DNA of 59,788 bases, taken from NCBI GenBank assembly GCA_002633005.1, contig NMRA01000687.1, positions 80,714-140,501 of the forward strand. The letters are read 5' to 3'. Under the pieces are notes generated by a model. The model was not told where the DNA came from. It was given only the letters and a program-made list of their open reading frames with translations, and did not search any database. Shown here piece after piece: positions 14,201-29,200 of the stretch. This DNA is from Phoronis australis (lineage: Eukaryota; Phoronida; Phoronidae). Within the stretch, counting starts at the first letter, position 1. Each line of letters opens with the position of its first letter. The position numbers and the translations under genes were made by a program.

Positions 14201-17200
14201 TCCAACTTGAACAAATACACTTGAAGTAAACATTTTTTGTCGGCAAAATTGAAGGTTGGACACCATTATAATCAATTTGCTCGAGGTCAAATGTAGACCT
14301 ACAGAGGGTAATGGGGTTGTCACCTGTCTGCCAGCCATGCCGACTGTCAGATGGCAACATAACCCTGGGGGGGGGGGGGACTGGTCGATGCAGACCACTG
14401 TTTGTTGCCTAAATGCGGTTAAGGGTTAACTAGGAATAATTTGCAATGTCAGGGAATGAAACCTTGATGACTATGGCAAGCGCGAAATTGGCAAAAATCT
14501 TGCACTGGCAGGAAGGGGGCAGGACGATGAAGGGCAGGGATGAAAAAAGAGAATGTTCCCTTCCCCCAGGAGCGTGCGAGATTTATTAATAATTAAGGCT
14601 GATGGTTCTTTAGTGATGGTAGTTTAGGTACACACCTAAACTGCTGCATGTCATATCATTTACCACTTGGCAGAAAGCTAATGATTCTGCAAATTGTGTT
14701 GTGACTAATCACTTAATCTCATCCCATGCCTAATTCCGCAATGAGATTATGTTGTAATGGGGTTTTCCCTTTAGGCTTATACGTCCCTTTGATGATTTTT
14801 CAAAGACCCTTGTAGTGCTAATTAGCAATCAGTGAAGTTCTCCTGCTCTATCGTATTTATATGAACACTATCTGGCTACATTAAGAAAACCAAAACTAAG
14901 ACTTTCTCCTCAAAATGTAAACCAAAACAGTGTTCTTGGACGCCTCATATCCAGGGACTTGGGAAGGGTTTTATTGATTTAGTGGCAAAACTTGAACCTG
15001 TCAAACTCCATGTTGTAGGCTTGTTGTAGACTAATTTGCTAACATGACTGTCCATCCATCTGCAAACAAATGGATTCTGCAATTTGTTCACCTAGACAAT
15101 TAGGCTAAGTAATTTATACAGTTTGTCAGATAGTGTAAACATGTTAATTTTGTTGACTTAAACAGGTGTTAGCTATATATGTAATTATGCCAGCCTTATG
15201 CAATGATGGTTGAACCCATTTATGATTTTCCTGATCTTAAGATTGGGGCTGGTTGGGGGAGACATCTTGAATTCCTCACTTAGGCATTGATAGTAAGTGT
15301 GGCATTTAGCGGTCAGGCATTCATGCATGTGTTTAACACCCTTGCTGATAAATGAGGTTCAAATGTCTGTTAATAGTCAATAAACACTGATACTGTGAAT
15401 GAGTGGAGTTGCCAGAAAGGGGAAGGAAGTGAGATTTTGTTCTCACTCCAAGAAGAGCTGAATGTCATGCAGTTTTTTAGGTGCCTGGATGCCTGTGTTT
15501 GTGATGTGTTTTAAACCATTGGGTTTAAGAAAGATTATTCTAGGTCTGTGAGGTAAATGCAAGGGTTTGAGTAGCTGTCGCCGGTAGATACAGTGAAGCT
15601 CCTATTGGAGCGCTCCTATGTTTACCGCGTCCGCCAGGGGTGCGTGCAGTGTTAAAAATGGCCATTTGCCGATTTTTAATGGGCAACTTGGCGAAGGACT
15701 GGTAGTGCTTGAAAAAGAAAAGTTTATGGGAGTATTTGCTAGAATTGGAAGGCATTTAAGCATCAGCGGCCTCATAAGGTTTCCTTCTATGCACAAAAGG
15801 TACTTATAATGCGACTTTGGTGTTTTAATCAATGTGAGGCATGATTTGAGGAAAAGTCTCTATAGGAATTTCACTGTCTCTACAGGCCGCCAGATCAGCC
15901 GAGAAGGTGGTCATGGGTTTGAAAGTCTGAAAAAGGCTGTGCTCCATGCTAGTGATCTGGTAACAAACATGGACAAAGAATCTGTGAATGGAGTTACTCA
16001 CCAATTTCAAACGAAGATAATTACTAAATTAGCCCTTTGGTCATTTTCATATGGCCCATGGTTATCCAAACATTGTCTGATGGTAGCTATAGTACAGAAC
16101 TTGGACAAAAGGCAAATCATTCATTTAATTCTGTGTTCCATGAAAAAAGCATTACTTTTGTCGATGCTCAGTCAACGATAGAGGCTCAAATGAAACTTGC
16201 TAGAAAAATTATTTTGTGTCCTTGTCAACTATGTAGGATCCTGTTTTTATGGTGCCGGTATGTGATATCTCTTCTTTTTTGTTATTTATATTTAATAACA
16301 TTGTACCATAATCTACCAGTAAACTTGAGTGAGATAGACATTGTTTAGAACATGACTAATTCACACAATGAGATTTACTTCAGTCCAGCATTCTTAGGAA
16401 ATGTTGGAGGCTGCTTCTAAAATTCAAACATAAGATTTACGCAAACCTCAGTCTAATCCCCTCCCCATATTTTTACCACTTCTTAACCTGGCATTAAATT
16501 GTCAGTTGGTTTTCTTTGTTTCACTTTATAATGGTACTGCTTTAGGGCTTATAATCTGCACCGTGATCCCATCTCCCTGTGCTTTTCAACTTTAAGTCGC
16601 CTATTGACTTATGAACAAGATATTTTTTAGTTTTCCTTGATCATGTGAAGTTTACAAGAAATCCAGTCAATCTTTTAGATTCTTTAACAAAACTAATGAT
16701 ACTTATCCAAAAATGCATAGAGAGCAAGGATGCAGGCTTTTGGTGTCCAACGTTGGTCACCTGACGGGAAAAATCTTAAAATGAAACATTGAATTCTATC
16801 CCTCTAATTTACAAATTCGATCCAACAATGGACCATTTCAAAATCACCATTTTTCTTGGTTACTTTGGTAAAGTCTTAAGCATACTGGTGAAGCACTTGC
16901 CTTTCATTTGCATAATTTTTGTGAGCTTTCTTTTCTCGCTAGAAACTTGGCCTACGGAATGTGACCCAGGTCATCTGAGGGGTCGATTTTATATGGAAAA
17001 GGAAATAGTCTCTTTACGAGTTTTAGCATTCAATTGTCTGACAAAATTCTTTTTTTGAGGTCACACGTAGTCTTCATTGGTTTGTCCTCTGCCTTGGTAT
17101 TTGGAAACTGAAATTTATAGGAGTTAGTCATTGCCTGCTAATTGTTTTTCCACTCTCCAGACAGCTACAAACAATACCGGTAAGGTTATCAGACTTTTTC

Positions 17201-20200
17201 ACTTACTTGCCACTGCCGCTCTGCATGTTTGTGTTTCTTATGTGTATTTTTGACATCTCTTTTATGCCACCAATGATGTCGGAGGGTCTGATTGATCTTG
17301 GGTGATTTCTGAAGCCTACTGGTCTGCTGCTCATCTTGATTTCTGTGTCCTCAGGATTAGGAGTATGTGTAAATACAAATGCACCTGTGACTAGTTTAGT
17401 GATAAGTTTTACTGTGAAATTTGAAATTCGAATTTTGTGTTTTTAGAAGATGGTTGTGAAATACTTTGAAAGTCTGAAGGATTGTCATGCTTAATACTAC
17501 TTGTTTCTTTGAATGAGACAGCTAACAACCAAGATTTTATGATATTATTTCTTGTGTGATGGCAAAAAGCTGTTAGGTTCTTATGAAAGTTATTTGTTTG
17601 AAGTCATATAAAATGTGGCGGAATCTTCACGTAAGCGAGTTTCGTTTGATTCACGTGAGTTGGACATTTTTCAAGGGAGTTTCGATCTTATAAGTTGCGG
17701 GTGGTTGGGCAAGCTTAGTGTGGTGGCTAAAATTGTAATTACTTGCAAATTTTAGGGGCAGTTGTTAAGTCGAACATGGGCAAAATGTTCTGGACGAGTA
17801 TTGTACATAGCAAATGCTCAGAATTGCTCTCATAGTCGTGTACATGCCAAATTATTGTTTAAAATGCATTCATGTTTTTAATTATGTTATTAAGTAAAAT
17901 GGTTATTTTTATTCATTTTCACAAGAAGTAAAAAAAGTTGTATATGCACAGGCGGTTAGTAACATGGCACACTCAGGGGCTGGGGAAGTGTGACGAGTAT
18001 ATATCTACTCCTAGCATACTTTTTAACTGCAAAGTTAATATTTGTTTAGGTTGACTAGTGTTCAGCAAAACAAGATATCCTGAAGTGCAGAAAAGCACAA
18101 CTTTAATCGATATATTAGCTTACATTTGATGTCTGAACTTTGGTGAAACCCATAAATGTCGGCTAATGGAGCCTAGGTCAAACAGCTGTGCAGTACAGTC
18201 AAAAGTACCGTATTCATGGCTCTGTCAGGCAGAAACAGAATTCCCTCATGACTATTAATGAAGGGAAATAACTGGAATAGAAAGTTAGTGAGGTGGATAC
18301 ATAATTCTGTCATTGTCTTACCTTTATAGCTATTACCGTCACCACGGGGAAAGTGGTATTTTGTCCGATTAACTGTTACTTCAGTGCTGTACCTGGTATT
18401 CAATTGTTGTTCATAGAGCCACATCAGCAGCAAAAGTGAATGGTACCGTCAATGTGTTCTCCACAATAGAAAAGTTAAACTCAACAGGACGTACAAATTT
18501 CATTCTAAAGTTCATGATTGCCCACGTTGTGGAGAGTATAAGACGCGGAATCAACACCAAAAGTTCAAAATGTTCTGATTTGCCATCTTTTTGCACTGGA
18601 TTTCAAACTCAATATCAGTAAGACAAATTCAGTGGGGGGGGGGGGAATAAGCGTGAACAGTTTCAAGACATCTAGTTTGAGACGTAGAAGAAACAAACTG
18701 AAATGAATACTGGAACTATTAACTCTGATTGAGAGAGACGTTGCTCAAAATCTTATGTCAATGAGACCAAACAGTTAAAAAAAATGTGTATGTCTCAATA
18801 ATATTGTCATCCTAGTGACGGGGACCCGTACAATTCTGCTATTTTTAGTCTTCTGTGCAGCACGGGACATGATTTTTATACAAAGGCTGTCATGGATTTG
18901 TTCACGAAAACAACAACGGATTTAAAACTTGACATGGATTGTGAGAAGGACTGGTTCAGGTGATGGATAGAACAGTCGTCATTGAGGCATGGCGATCTCG
19001 GGTTCCAATTGTTCCATATATGGGATAGAACCTTTGCTGAATTGCCATGTTGTCTGACTAAGATGCCACCTGTTGGTCAGTAGCCAAGCTGAAGTCTGCA
19101 GGATGCGGATGCAACGTTGTCACTAATATGAGTTACCAGTTTCGGTATTCGTTTCAAATCTTTCTTCTCATTGGGGTGAAATTCAAATTTGTTACTGTTA
19201 TGTGTCAAGACAGGAGCAATAGTCACTTACATGGGTCCCGCATTTTGAAAAGTTTGGTGGCCGTTATTCACTGATTCTCGTAACGTGGGACACCTGAAAA
19301 TGACTGTTACCAAAACATGTAGGGGTGGACATTGCAATTCATCGATGAAGATGGTGTCTTAAGAAATCCTAAAATTGCACGTAGCAAGTGGTGTGGATTG
19401 ACACCCAACTGTCAGTTAACTTAAGGTAAAAATTCTTTAGTTTAGTACACAATATGACTGACAGGAATTTATTTTGTCAACTTCAACAAAAAAGATTTTA
19501 AGAAAAGTTAGTGTCTTTTGTGGCTTATAGCTGTCACCACCTCTGAAACGCATTTTGGTGTGAATTTCTAAAGCATTCGTAGTACTAAAGTACAACAAGT
19601 GGCAATTTCAGCAGTAACTTTTGCTCCCAAAGTTTTTACTGTATTGTTTGTTCATTTGTTTATCATGCCACAAGCAAATATTTGCTTCCTACTAAAGTCA
19701 GTTGCCCTCCTCTAGTACATGGATATTTACATTGAATGTATATCCAGAATGACCACATGTTAGTATTTGAGAAATTTTATTTGCTCCTATTTGTGACTGA
19801 GTGATTGATACATCTAAAAACAGTAATTGGCAAATTGCCCCACATTATGGGAGGAAACTGTGATTAGTATGGCTATTGATTGTTATGAGTGTGTGTTATG
19901 TAGTTGTGTTAATGGTGTTATGATATGTGTTCATTATGGTTTCTATTCTGTGAAGCCCAGTCAAGCTTTTATGATCACAATTTTGCAGTTCCATAATAAA
20001 TCTCCTTGGGTGAGTTTGTGGGAGTATTGAGTGTGTTCAGTCAAGGTCTATGGTAAAATTCTATAATTCGGGACAAAAATAAATGATAAAATTGCATTTT
20101 TCTGAGTTTTTTTGTTGGTTTAAGACATTGCTGCTAATGTTTAAAATTTTGTTGTTGACAACTGTCTGTACAAAGCTAAACAGTGCCGCCCTCTTTGAGT

Positions 20201-23200
20201 CAAGATGGTCACACTGTCTAGTACAAAGATGCTTAAAAGCAAAGTGAAATTACTTGAAGAGTTATTTTTGTTATGAAATATCATTTCACCTGTTCGTGAT
20301 ATCGTGTCCCAAACTGAAGAACAATTTACAATAAAAAATCTGAATTTTATGCTCCAATTGATTCCTGTGGCCCCCTTCCTCTTTCTTTTCTTTTGTCCAC
20401 CCTGCCCCTATTTAGACCTTGTGCTGAACATACAATAAAATCTCAGCAATTTCGGCCAACATTAATTGCTAAAACTAACATTTTCTCATTTTTCCAGGTC
20501 TTTTAATTTTAATTGCTCTAATAACCCACAGGTCTTGCCATGGCACAGAGCTTGAACATGTGGAAACATTAATTTGCCACAACATATCTTTCGTATGTCG
20601 GCCATATTGTGCCCTAATTTTTTAAATTTAATGGTAACCTAGTTTAACCCATTTCGAATACTGCAAAGTTGTCGTCTTAGTAGTGCATGTGTGTCTGAAC
20701 TGAAATGTTCAGTACTTTTTAATTGCATCACCATTGATTCATACTCTAGTCTAAAAGTAGACTTCCACACTGGCTACCCTAATAATGCCCACTTCAATTA
20801 GACATTCCCTACCAAGATAAAGCAGTGCTAATACAGACATAGCCACAAGTCAAGGAAAATGGAATTTGTTTATTGATTTGGTGGCAGAGATATGAGCAGT
20901 GAAAACACATGTTGGATGGCTTGTTCCATTGATGTACTCTGTCTGTCTGGTATTTGGAGATTTTTGTGGATGATTCCTGGCGTAGTTTTCTAACATCTGT
21001 CTAACTATAGGACTGTCTTGAGCAACTGAGGATCATTTTGCTTTGCTCCACCAGCCATTAAGATTGGTTGCACAAGCTGGTTCTCAACTGCAAACTCTGT
21101 CGTTTGGACTAGCTGTGATGCAGTTCTGAATGTATTGTAACTGTGGACTTGACTGTAGTTGTAGTTGAATTCTTCTCCTGTGGGACACACTTATTCTTTT
21201 GCGTGTGTGGGTGGAGTTCTGCTGGCAAGTAGGACAGAAAATTCATCGTGACAGGAGGTGTTGATGCTGATTGTATCCTGTGTATGATAAAGGTTTAGGC
21301 TCATGTTAGCTGGAAACTTTCTTGATGACATGATCATAGACCTAAGAAAGATGGAATACAAAAACCTCGCTCTTTCCAGAATCTTCTTTGAAAATTACGA
21401 CTTCTCTTGTTTCTGTTGTGTGCTATGGAAGGAATTCTTAAATTTAGTGTCTCCTGATTTTCAGTGACATTCTGAGTTTTGGCTGCAGATTACTAGACAA
21501 GTACTATTACTGCCCGCTGACCGATGACCAGGTCATCTAATATTTATGAATGAGGCGATTGGGGCATCAGATCTCGTTGGTGACTATGTAAATATTATAC
21601 TGGATCGGAGGATTATGTGATAGAGTCTATGTGGTGTATTGATCGGAAGTACGGTAGTCAACATCGCCAGGCATAGTGGCCATCATGGAGGAGGTCTGCC
21701 ACATTATACCCTGCTGTGATGAGGGCTGTGTCACCCATGTCACCAACATGTTGACCAGATGTTTTGCATGTTGCCGTGGAAACAAAGGTTCTTATGTTAC
21801 TATTGGTCTTATTGTTGTGACTGACTTGAAATTTATGATTGTTTTTAGCCTATGAATTTAATGTTTTGATTAACCTGAAGTCTTGTAGTGTGAACAGATC
21901 AGCTTCGATTTTTTGTTATCATGTGACTTTTTGTGTAAAATCTTAGCCATGCAGTGCACACATTATTTAAAATCGTCAAAATCTCCATTTCGTCATAGAA
22001 ACAACTAACTTTTTGAGATAGACCTCTTCCCGCTTTCAAGCTAGTGTCGAGGTCTTTCCCTAACCAGATGAAAAATGGCATTGTTAGCCTCTAATTATTT
22101 GAGACATACCAACTTTTTGAGCCCACTTTCAAAGAATAACAAACTGTCTTTTTTCCAAGCTGAAGAATTTCTGTACAGCGATATTAGCCAAGACCGCTTT
22201 CAAAAAGTTCTTTAAGTGGTCTAAATGAAACAGTATTTTTTCGAGGGAAAGCAAAGCCTGTGGATGGAAAGCTGGTAAGATAACCTACATAGCTTCATGT
22301 AAATGCATTTTTGTAAATGCAGTGTGCCAGTTTATAATTTAGCTGTGTTACTTTATGCATTTAACCTTGTGGTCTCTACCTTTTGCTCTAAGGAGGATTC
22401 CAGGCTGTCCTTTATTGAAAGATTGTGTTACAGCCGGATTTCCACGATTAACTTTTTCAAGAACTGTGCTGTGGGGATTGTGGTCACCACGCGTGCGGGG
22501 TCTTAATTTTTGGGAAAGAGTAGATCTTGGAAGGGTTCGATGGCCGAGTGAATCTTGTTATCTTATTTGTGTATGCTCAGATACTTGCACATACTGTTGA
22601 GGCAAGTGACTGTACTAGAAAGGCCAGTCTTTGTACTGCCTGACAAGTCATGTTAAGGTTGTCTAGGACCCTAGAAAAATGTCCAAATTTGGCCAACTTT
22701 GGAACGTCATATTTCAGAGATGGCTGGTCGGATTCATATGTAGCTTTCACGTTATATGTTTTATGCACTGTCGTCCAAAATGACGCTATGTGTTGTTTTT
22801 ATTGTGTTCCACTTTTGTATGATGGACTATCAAAAAGTTGCACTTTTGTAATTTTCATGTAAAAAGTAAAAAATTGCAAAAAATGAAAACAAATATGATA
22901 ATTTAGAAAACTAACATTTTGTGGATTTCATTACATTAAACAAAATTTGGTCATGTTGTTACCGGTACCATCATGGCTTCGTTTTTGTGCTAAATTTTAC
23001 TCAAAAGGCATGGTCACATGACCCAATTATTTCATATTAATAAAAATCAACATTTGCATGCTACAGGATTTCTGCTTTATGAAAATATCTACTTTTACTG
23101 ACTTATGTTGTCTTGTCGATATTTGACTAAACACTCAGATTTGTCAATAAGGTCCTATGTAAACTTAATCCCACTTGGCTTAGCATTACAACAGTTACTA

Positions 23201-26200
23201 CAGATGAAAATTCTCTATTAAACAAGGAAGGATATAGTTATGTTTTGATAAAATTAACAAATTTTCAAATTAAATGTCATGGAAATTAGGATATGTCCTG
23301 TGAAATTATATTCTCCCTAAAATGTTTTCAACTAGGATGTAAAATGTATTTTCAGCACAGCTCTCTTGATTTAACCAGTCTGTTCTAAACATTGTATTTT
23401 TGCGTATTAAGCCCAATATCCAAAATATTTACATCAAGGAATTTTTTGCTCGAGTATTTCAGGTGCACACCTACATATTACAGATAGATGCAGGCGTCTA
23501 TCGTTTGTGCATGTCTTAATACGGCATTAAATGGAAGCTTTTTGTCAAAACAAGTTTAAATTTAGGCCTGACTTACAGTTATAAAATTGATCTCAAATTG
23601 TTCCTTACTTAGTTCAGTGAACTTTGATCGCCGGAGAATAGTCAGGTCAGAATAGTCACGGCGTTATTTCTGCTGACCAAACTAATAAAATTTCACGTCT
23701 CCCCGTCGCCTGAAATTTGAGCGAATTTGTCTGAAAGAATAACAAACTTTCAGTTCTTTCTTCGACTGAGGAACAATTTGGCTTAGATCAAAACCTGATT
23801 TTTGACAGATAGCACGGGTGCTGTGACTTTAAGCCGGTGCTTTCGCTCGAAACCCCCTCTTTGAACTGGCTGCGTACTTACGTTACAAGGTTTTTGTCCA
23901 TTCTTGGTACTTTTCGTTAATTGCTGCCATGTCCAATACATGTCATGTCTATCATTTTGTAAATTGTAGTGAATAAATCATGCTACTTTCATAAGACTTT
24001 AAAAGCTGCTCCTTGCTTTCACTCCAATGTTTCACATGGGGCTAATCCGGTTATAATACAAATTCATTGAGTAGATGGTAATTAGGCTTGAATACGTGCT
24101 TGAATGATCGGTAGAAGAGCGATATGTATGACAGGATGCTTAGGTATTGTTTGGCAATCTGTCAATTTCACTTTCATGACCCCAAGTCACAATTGGTGTT
24201 TTCGTGTTTGATTTCTTTATCAGTTTCTTAGCAATAATGAGTACTTCCTGTAACGAGAAAGATGAAAGCTGTTCTGGCCATCAAGGAAGAAAACTTATAT
24301 TTCAGGATTAACGACGTAGCTTTATTTAAGTATTGACTTAAACTATACTGTACAATTTCTATGCCTTGAGTCAGACTGTTTATGTCGTATGCTGCCTCAA
24401 AACAGGTGAGAAACTAATTAAGATCTTTGATAATTGTCAAGGATCCAAATTTCACGATTCTTTAATATGAAAGTATCAATCTTTAAGAATTGTTGCTTGA
24501 TTCTTTTAGGGTTAATAAAAGGCTCTAACCCAAAAGGCACGCGACGTGTTGCCTCTCAGTTGTACGAGACCACGACCCCACAGCTCATCCACAGACAGGG
24601 ACCGACGTCAAAACGGGTGTCAGCGCCACTTAGCAAAATCCATTATGACCCAGTGGCTGTGAAAGAAAGACCAGAAAGAATTGTTGAGGTGAAGTGTGCT
24701 GAAGCAGGGATATAACTTTCATTGGAGTGTTGAATTTTTTTGATGCTCTGTGATTGCTTAAAATTTGTATTGAATAGTGCTTATTGCAGAGCAGCTGAAT
24801 GCCGGTGGCACCTTCCCAATTTTAGATGGATCCATTGTAGTTTCATTGTGCCCCCTGGTGATCATTTTTGTCATGTTTGAATGTTTTTGGCGTCCACTTC
24901 TCCATCTGCCACACAACTTGAAGGATCGTCATGAAACTTGGCAGATATGTTCTTAATGAGGAGAGCACAAATAACATTGATTTTTCTTTGGTTTCCATTA
25001 CTGTGGTGTTTTTTTTTAATTTTGATTTAATTTATTGATGTCTGTTGAGGAAAGCATGGCCGATGTTGATTTTTGGACTAATCTGACTACTGTGGCACCC
25101 CTCAGTTGCAAATTGTCAGTTCTGTGACGGATTTTCATCTAATAAATAAAGGACAATATTGACAATTATTTATGAGAACACAACTGCTGATTTTTGAATG
25201 GATCTGTCTATCTTGGAAATATCTGATAAACTTAAAGCACTCTTTACTGTTTGTGATGCACACATTGAGCACATCTCAACATCAATCTGTATTGCTCTTG
25301 TTGGATTTTGAAGTGTCCTGTTGATGAAAATTCAATCAGCATTTAATGTTTTAGTTTTTGATTTTTGTCGGTCGCCAACTTGACTCATTTTTAAATTGAC
25401 CTCAGGCATGCAGCACTTCAGATTCAGCCCTACGAAAAATTACAGGATACGTTTCTTCGCCGTCAACAGTTCGATATAACATACCCACGTTCTTGAAATG
25501 CGGGTTCGGACTATTAGCCTTTCGCCTACAAAATTACGAAAATTAAAGTCTCATCTTCAGGTTGGCGATACTCAAGTCATGTTGCGTCCAAAGAAGGCAA
25601 GCGATGCCCCGCGGTCAACAGGTGTTGACACTATTCAGGGGGAGTCACCAGCTAAAGATGATGTCCTTGATGATGATGCTGAATGGGCGCAGGTAAGGTA
25701 CCGGGTCAGAGTGTTGCTTAGCAACCATACACCTATGCCTTATGTCCACTCTGCTTGAGAGGCCCATATTTCATCTCAATGTAAATTCTTAAGAGCTAAA
25801 GTTCATTTTGTTTCAATCTGTATATTTTACATGACATAATTTTGTTTATATTAAGCTTATGATCAGCTGAGGTTGTGTTCCCATCTTGGACTTGTCTACA
25901 GTAATGCAATGTAACTGGAGTTATTGGTTTAAAATGATTGTGACATTGGGCTTGAATCATTTTCAAAAATCCTGTCATTAAACGTTCTGGGTGTTTTACA
26001 GATAGCTGTCATTGTATCAAGTTTTGGGGGTCATTTGAGTATGACTCCTGTTCACGCTACTAGCAAATTTTCGGTATACACAGGTATAATCTCACATTGC
26101 ACCTTGGGGAATCTGCATGTTTACCCTGCCACCTATTGTTAACTAAGGAAGGCTCTTAGTGCTGCCATCTATTATTAGTTAATGCATCAAACTTTGAAGG

Positions 26201-29200
26201 GCCATGTTTGGCTGTGGTTGTGTTACCTTAAACAATAACATTTTTAGAGGTATTAGTTTTTACATTAGCTGTGCTGTACCAGCATTTATTTTGGCGGTTA
26301 GCTGCTTCCATTAGGTATAAATTGCATGGTGATTCGAGTTCATCCATTCGAAAAATTCTAACCATTCTGTTATTGATCAAAAAGAATTGTTTTTAATCCT
26401 TAACAGTGAACTCACATGTGGGTTTCTTGGATGTTGAAGGGCCAGGTTTCAGAGATTGGCTGCTTATTTCCCACTACTTTAAGAAACTTTACAAAGCTTC
26501 AATCTTCAGAGCCTAGTGGAACTCTAACTTGTATACTGTTCTTGCCTGTCTTGTTATAGACTTTGTAGAAAGCTTTCATGCATCGAAGGTTGTCGGTCGG
26601 CTTCTCTTCTGAATCTGTTCTTACCGAAATGTTTATGGCACCGACTTATATCTGTGTGGTTAAGTTATCAAAAAGTGTTAGCCTGTTGCTCCACTCAGGA
26701 TACTTAGAGAATTCACTAAATATAGAATTCTTGCAAGTCGAGTTTAAGGATAATTGGAGAATAGAAAGTCCCATACCATACACCATGTCTCTTGCACATG
26801 CAGTCTGTTCTGTGCACAGACAGCACAGCAACTGTTGTTCATAAGCAACTGGGACCATTGGAGGGGAATGGCTATTATTAGGGAGAAAAAGGGCTGCTAG
26901 GGCCTCACTAAACAACAAGACTTCACGAGTTTATGCAAGACTGCCCGAGAGCATGTGATTTTGGCTAGATTTTTCTCGCTGCGATACGGGCTACTGAACT
27001 CTACTAAGCATTTGTGGTTGAACTATTAGTTTTGGCTGCACATGTAACCCACCTATATTGATGCTTTGGGATTATAACACTTTGCATTCTCATTTTCCAT
27101 CGTTATTCTCTGCAATGGTGTATAGTCGGGGAAAATTAAGCTTAAAGGGGAAGACAGTGACAGTGATTACGCAGCATTTTTCCCCTTGGTTACAGGAAAA
27201 AATATTGAGTAATCGTGTATTGGTACATTTTGTAGATCTAAGCGATTCTAGAAATTCACATGTGGCCCACTCAATAGGGAAGATGTGGCAGTCTCCCTCC
27301 TGGTAGAGTTAGTGGAAATGAACCGCGTAGTATTTTATTGCGTCACAGAGAGCCCAAATGCATTGAAATCACCCTAAACAATGAATACTGCTGCTTAGTT
27401 CTGTAGTAAGACACGCCGTTTTTGTAGAAATGTAATATATCTGCGTTAAATTTTACTTAAATTTAGACCGCAATAAATAATTTTACCGAAGGTAGTGTTC
27501 TCTGGCTAGTGTTCAAAAGCGAGGGAACGACTTTGCCTCACTTCTCCCTCAACTACACCTCTGATTCTCTGTCACAACTCAACCAACTGCTTTAAGCCTC
27601 ACTCTGCTTTCCATATTTTTTGCTTAATTTATCAGTTATTCTGCATATAGCCCGTATCTCCACATATATATATATGCATGGCTTTTGACTTTTGCACGTT
27701 GCAGATTGCAGACATTATGGCCTCTTTTGGGGGTGGAATAGCAAGAGAGTCCGTGTTTTTACGCGACTTTGGCGACTCGGTCAAGGAGTTTTTATCAGGT
27801 ACTGTGGTGTTATGAATTGACACCGGAATTTGTGGGTGAATCTGTATTGATCAGATTTTTGTTTTAATTGACTATACTCCATTACAACTTTCTCTCATTC
27901 AATGATCATTTCAGATGGGAACTGTGTGAAAACATAATGAGATCTTTCTCCTTTGTTAAGTGGTTGGGGCTCTAGCCCATGCACGCATACCAAGTGGAAA
28001 GATTCCACACGGAACTCTCTATCTTTGAGCACAAAAACAATTTTTGTTTGACCCAATTTAAAACTCTGATGGTCAAAACAAGCATGGTTATAATGCAAAC
28101 AAAATCTTTTTTGATTCATGGACAGTTAGGGATATTTAATATGAATCATTTGAATGTCCGCTATGCAATACAACACATGATGGCATGATGTCAGCAAAGA
28201 ATTTTAAAATAACCGTCCTAGTTACTTGTAGATTGAACGTGGCGTTGCAAGTTTGCATACAAAATGCTCCGTCACCATCTAGCAACCCAGAAAATTTCAA
28301 CACGTTTTATGTGAAACCTTGTGGAAACCATTTTAACTTTTCTTCTTTGTTACTGAATTCTGACATTTAATTTTGAAATGAAGGTACTGCGCAGATATTT
28401 TTCTCTCTGACAAATCTTTATAATGTGCTCTAAACAGTGCTTTAATTTTTTAACCATGATTTCCTTGATGTCTTGTTTTCTCGCCAATTTCAGGTGGAAA
28501 AGTGATTCAAAGTGTTGGTGACTGGCTAGATGACATTGGGCTCCCGCAGTATGAAAACACGTTTGTGGCAAATGGTTTCGATGACATGGACTTCCTGGTA
28601 TGTGAAGGATGATGGCTAACGACATCTATTGGCAGACTTTTGCTCTGCCATATTTTCTAAATCTGCACTGCTGACAATATTCATTATAACAGCTAAGAAT
28701 CATTTTGAAAAACCACCAAAGGGATCCAAAGGGCCTTTCCTGCCTGCTCTACTATATTACATGACATGTTGACATTTAGTAAATTATGGAATTTAATTTA
28801 TGGATAAAGAAATGAAGTCAGTGTCACACCGTGTATTTCAAAAACAAGAAAAACTACTATGCAGCCCCCATTACCAGAACAGAATGATAACTTTTAGTCA
28901 TAGACACAACTTATAGGCTTTTATTGAATTTTGTTCTTTATACTGAGATTACAATTATATTTTTCCACTTATTTGGCACAAAATAATTGCCGATTTTTTT
29001 TTCTGTTATTCAAAGGCCGGTTATTGAAATTTTACCAGGATGTTGTCTTTTGGTATCTGCACACTACAAGCGAAGCTAGCAATAGTTTGAAATTTTATTA
29101 GTCTTTAATTTCATTGAAAAATTTGGCAAAATATACTCACTTTTCCGGTGCCATATATTGTGCGTCAAATTGAAGAAATCTTTTCTTGTGAATAACTTGT

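Larger units (their letters stand above)
5289..24509. other. 19.2 kb ANKS1 intron
   Basis: This is bounded by GTAAGT at 5289 and TTCTTTTAG at 24508-24509, phase 1. I see no exon that I can support inside. It contains several family A elements, one hairpin element (7371-7553), one copy of the ~500-bp family F repeat, one family C element, two poly-G tracts and small tandem duplications, all listed separately. Between these the DNA is AT-rich with stop codons in all frames. Open frames of 90-115 codons near 9700 and 15834 have no recognisable domain and partly overlap repeats. Confidence 0.7.

Noticed and set aside
15834-16181. 115-codon open frame in the large intron
   Set aside because: No recognisable domain and no good splice sites around the open part; it includes a stretch similar to family A interior (around 16060-16110).
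18955-19110. tRNA-like segment with GGGTTCCAATTG
   Set aside because: It resembles a B box only partly, no A box fits at the right distance, and the ends do not pair as an acceptor stem.
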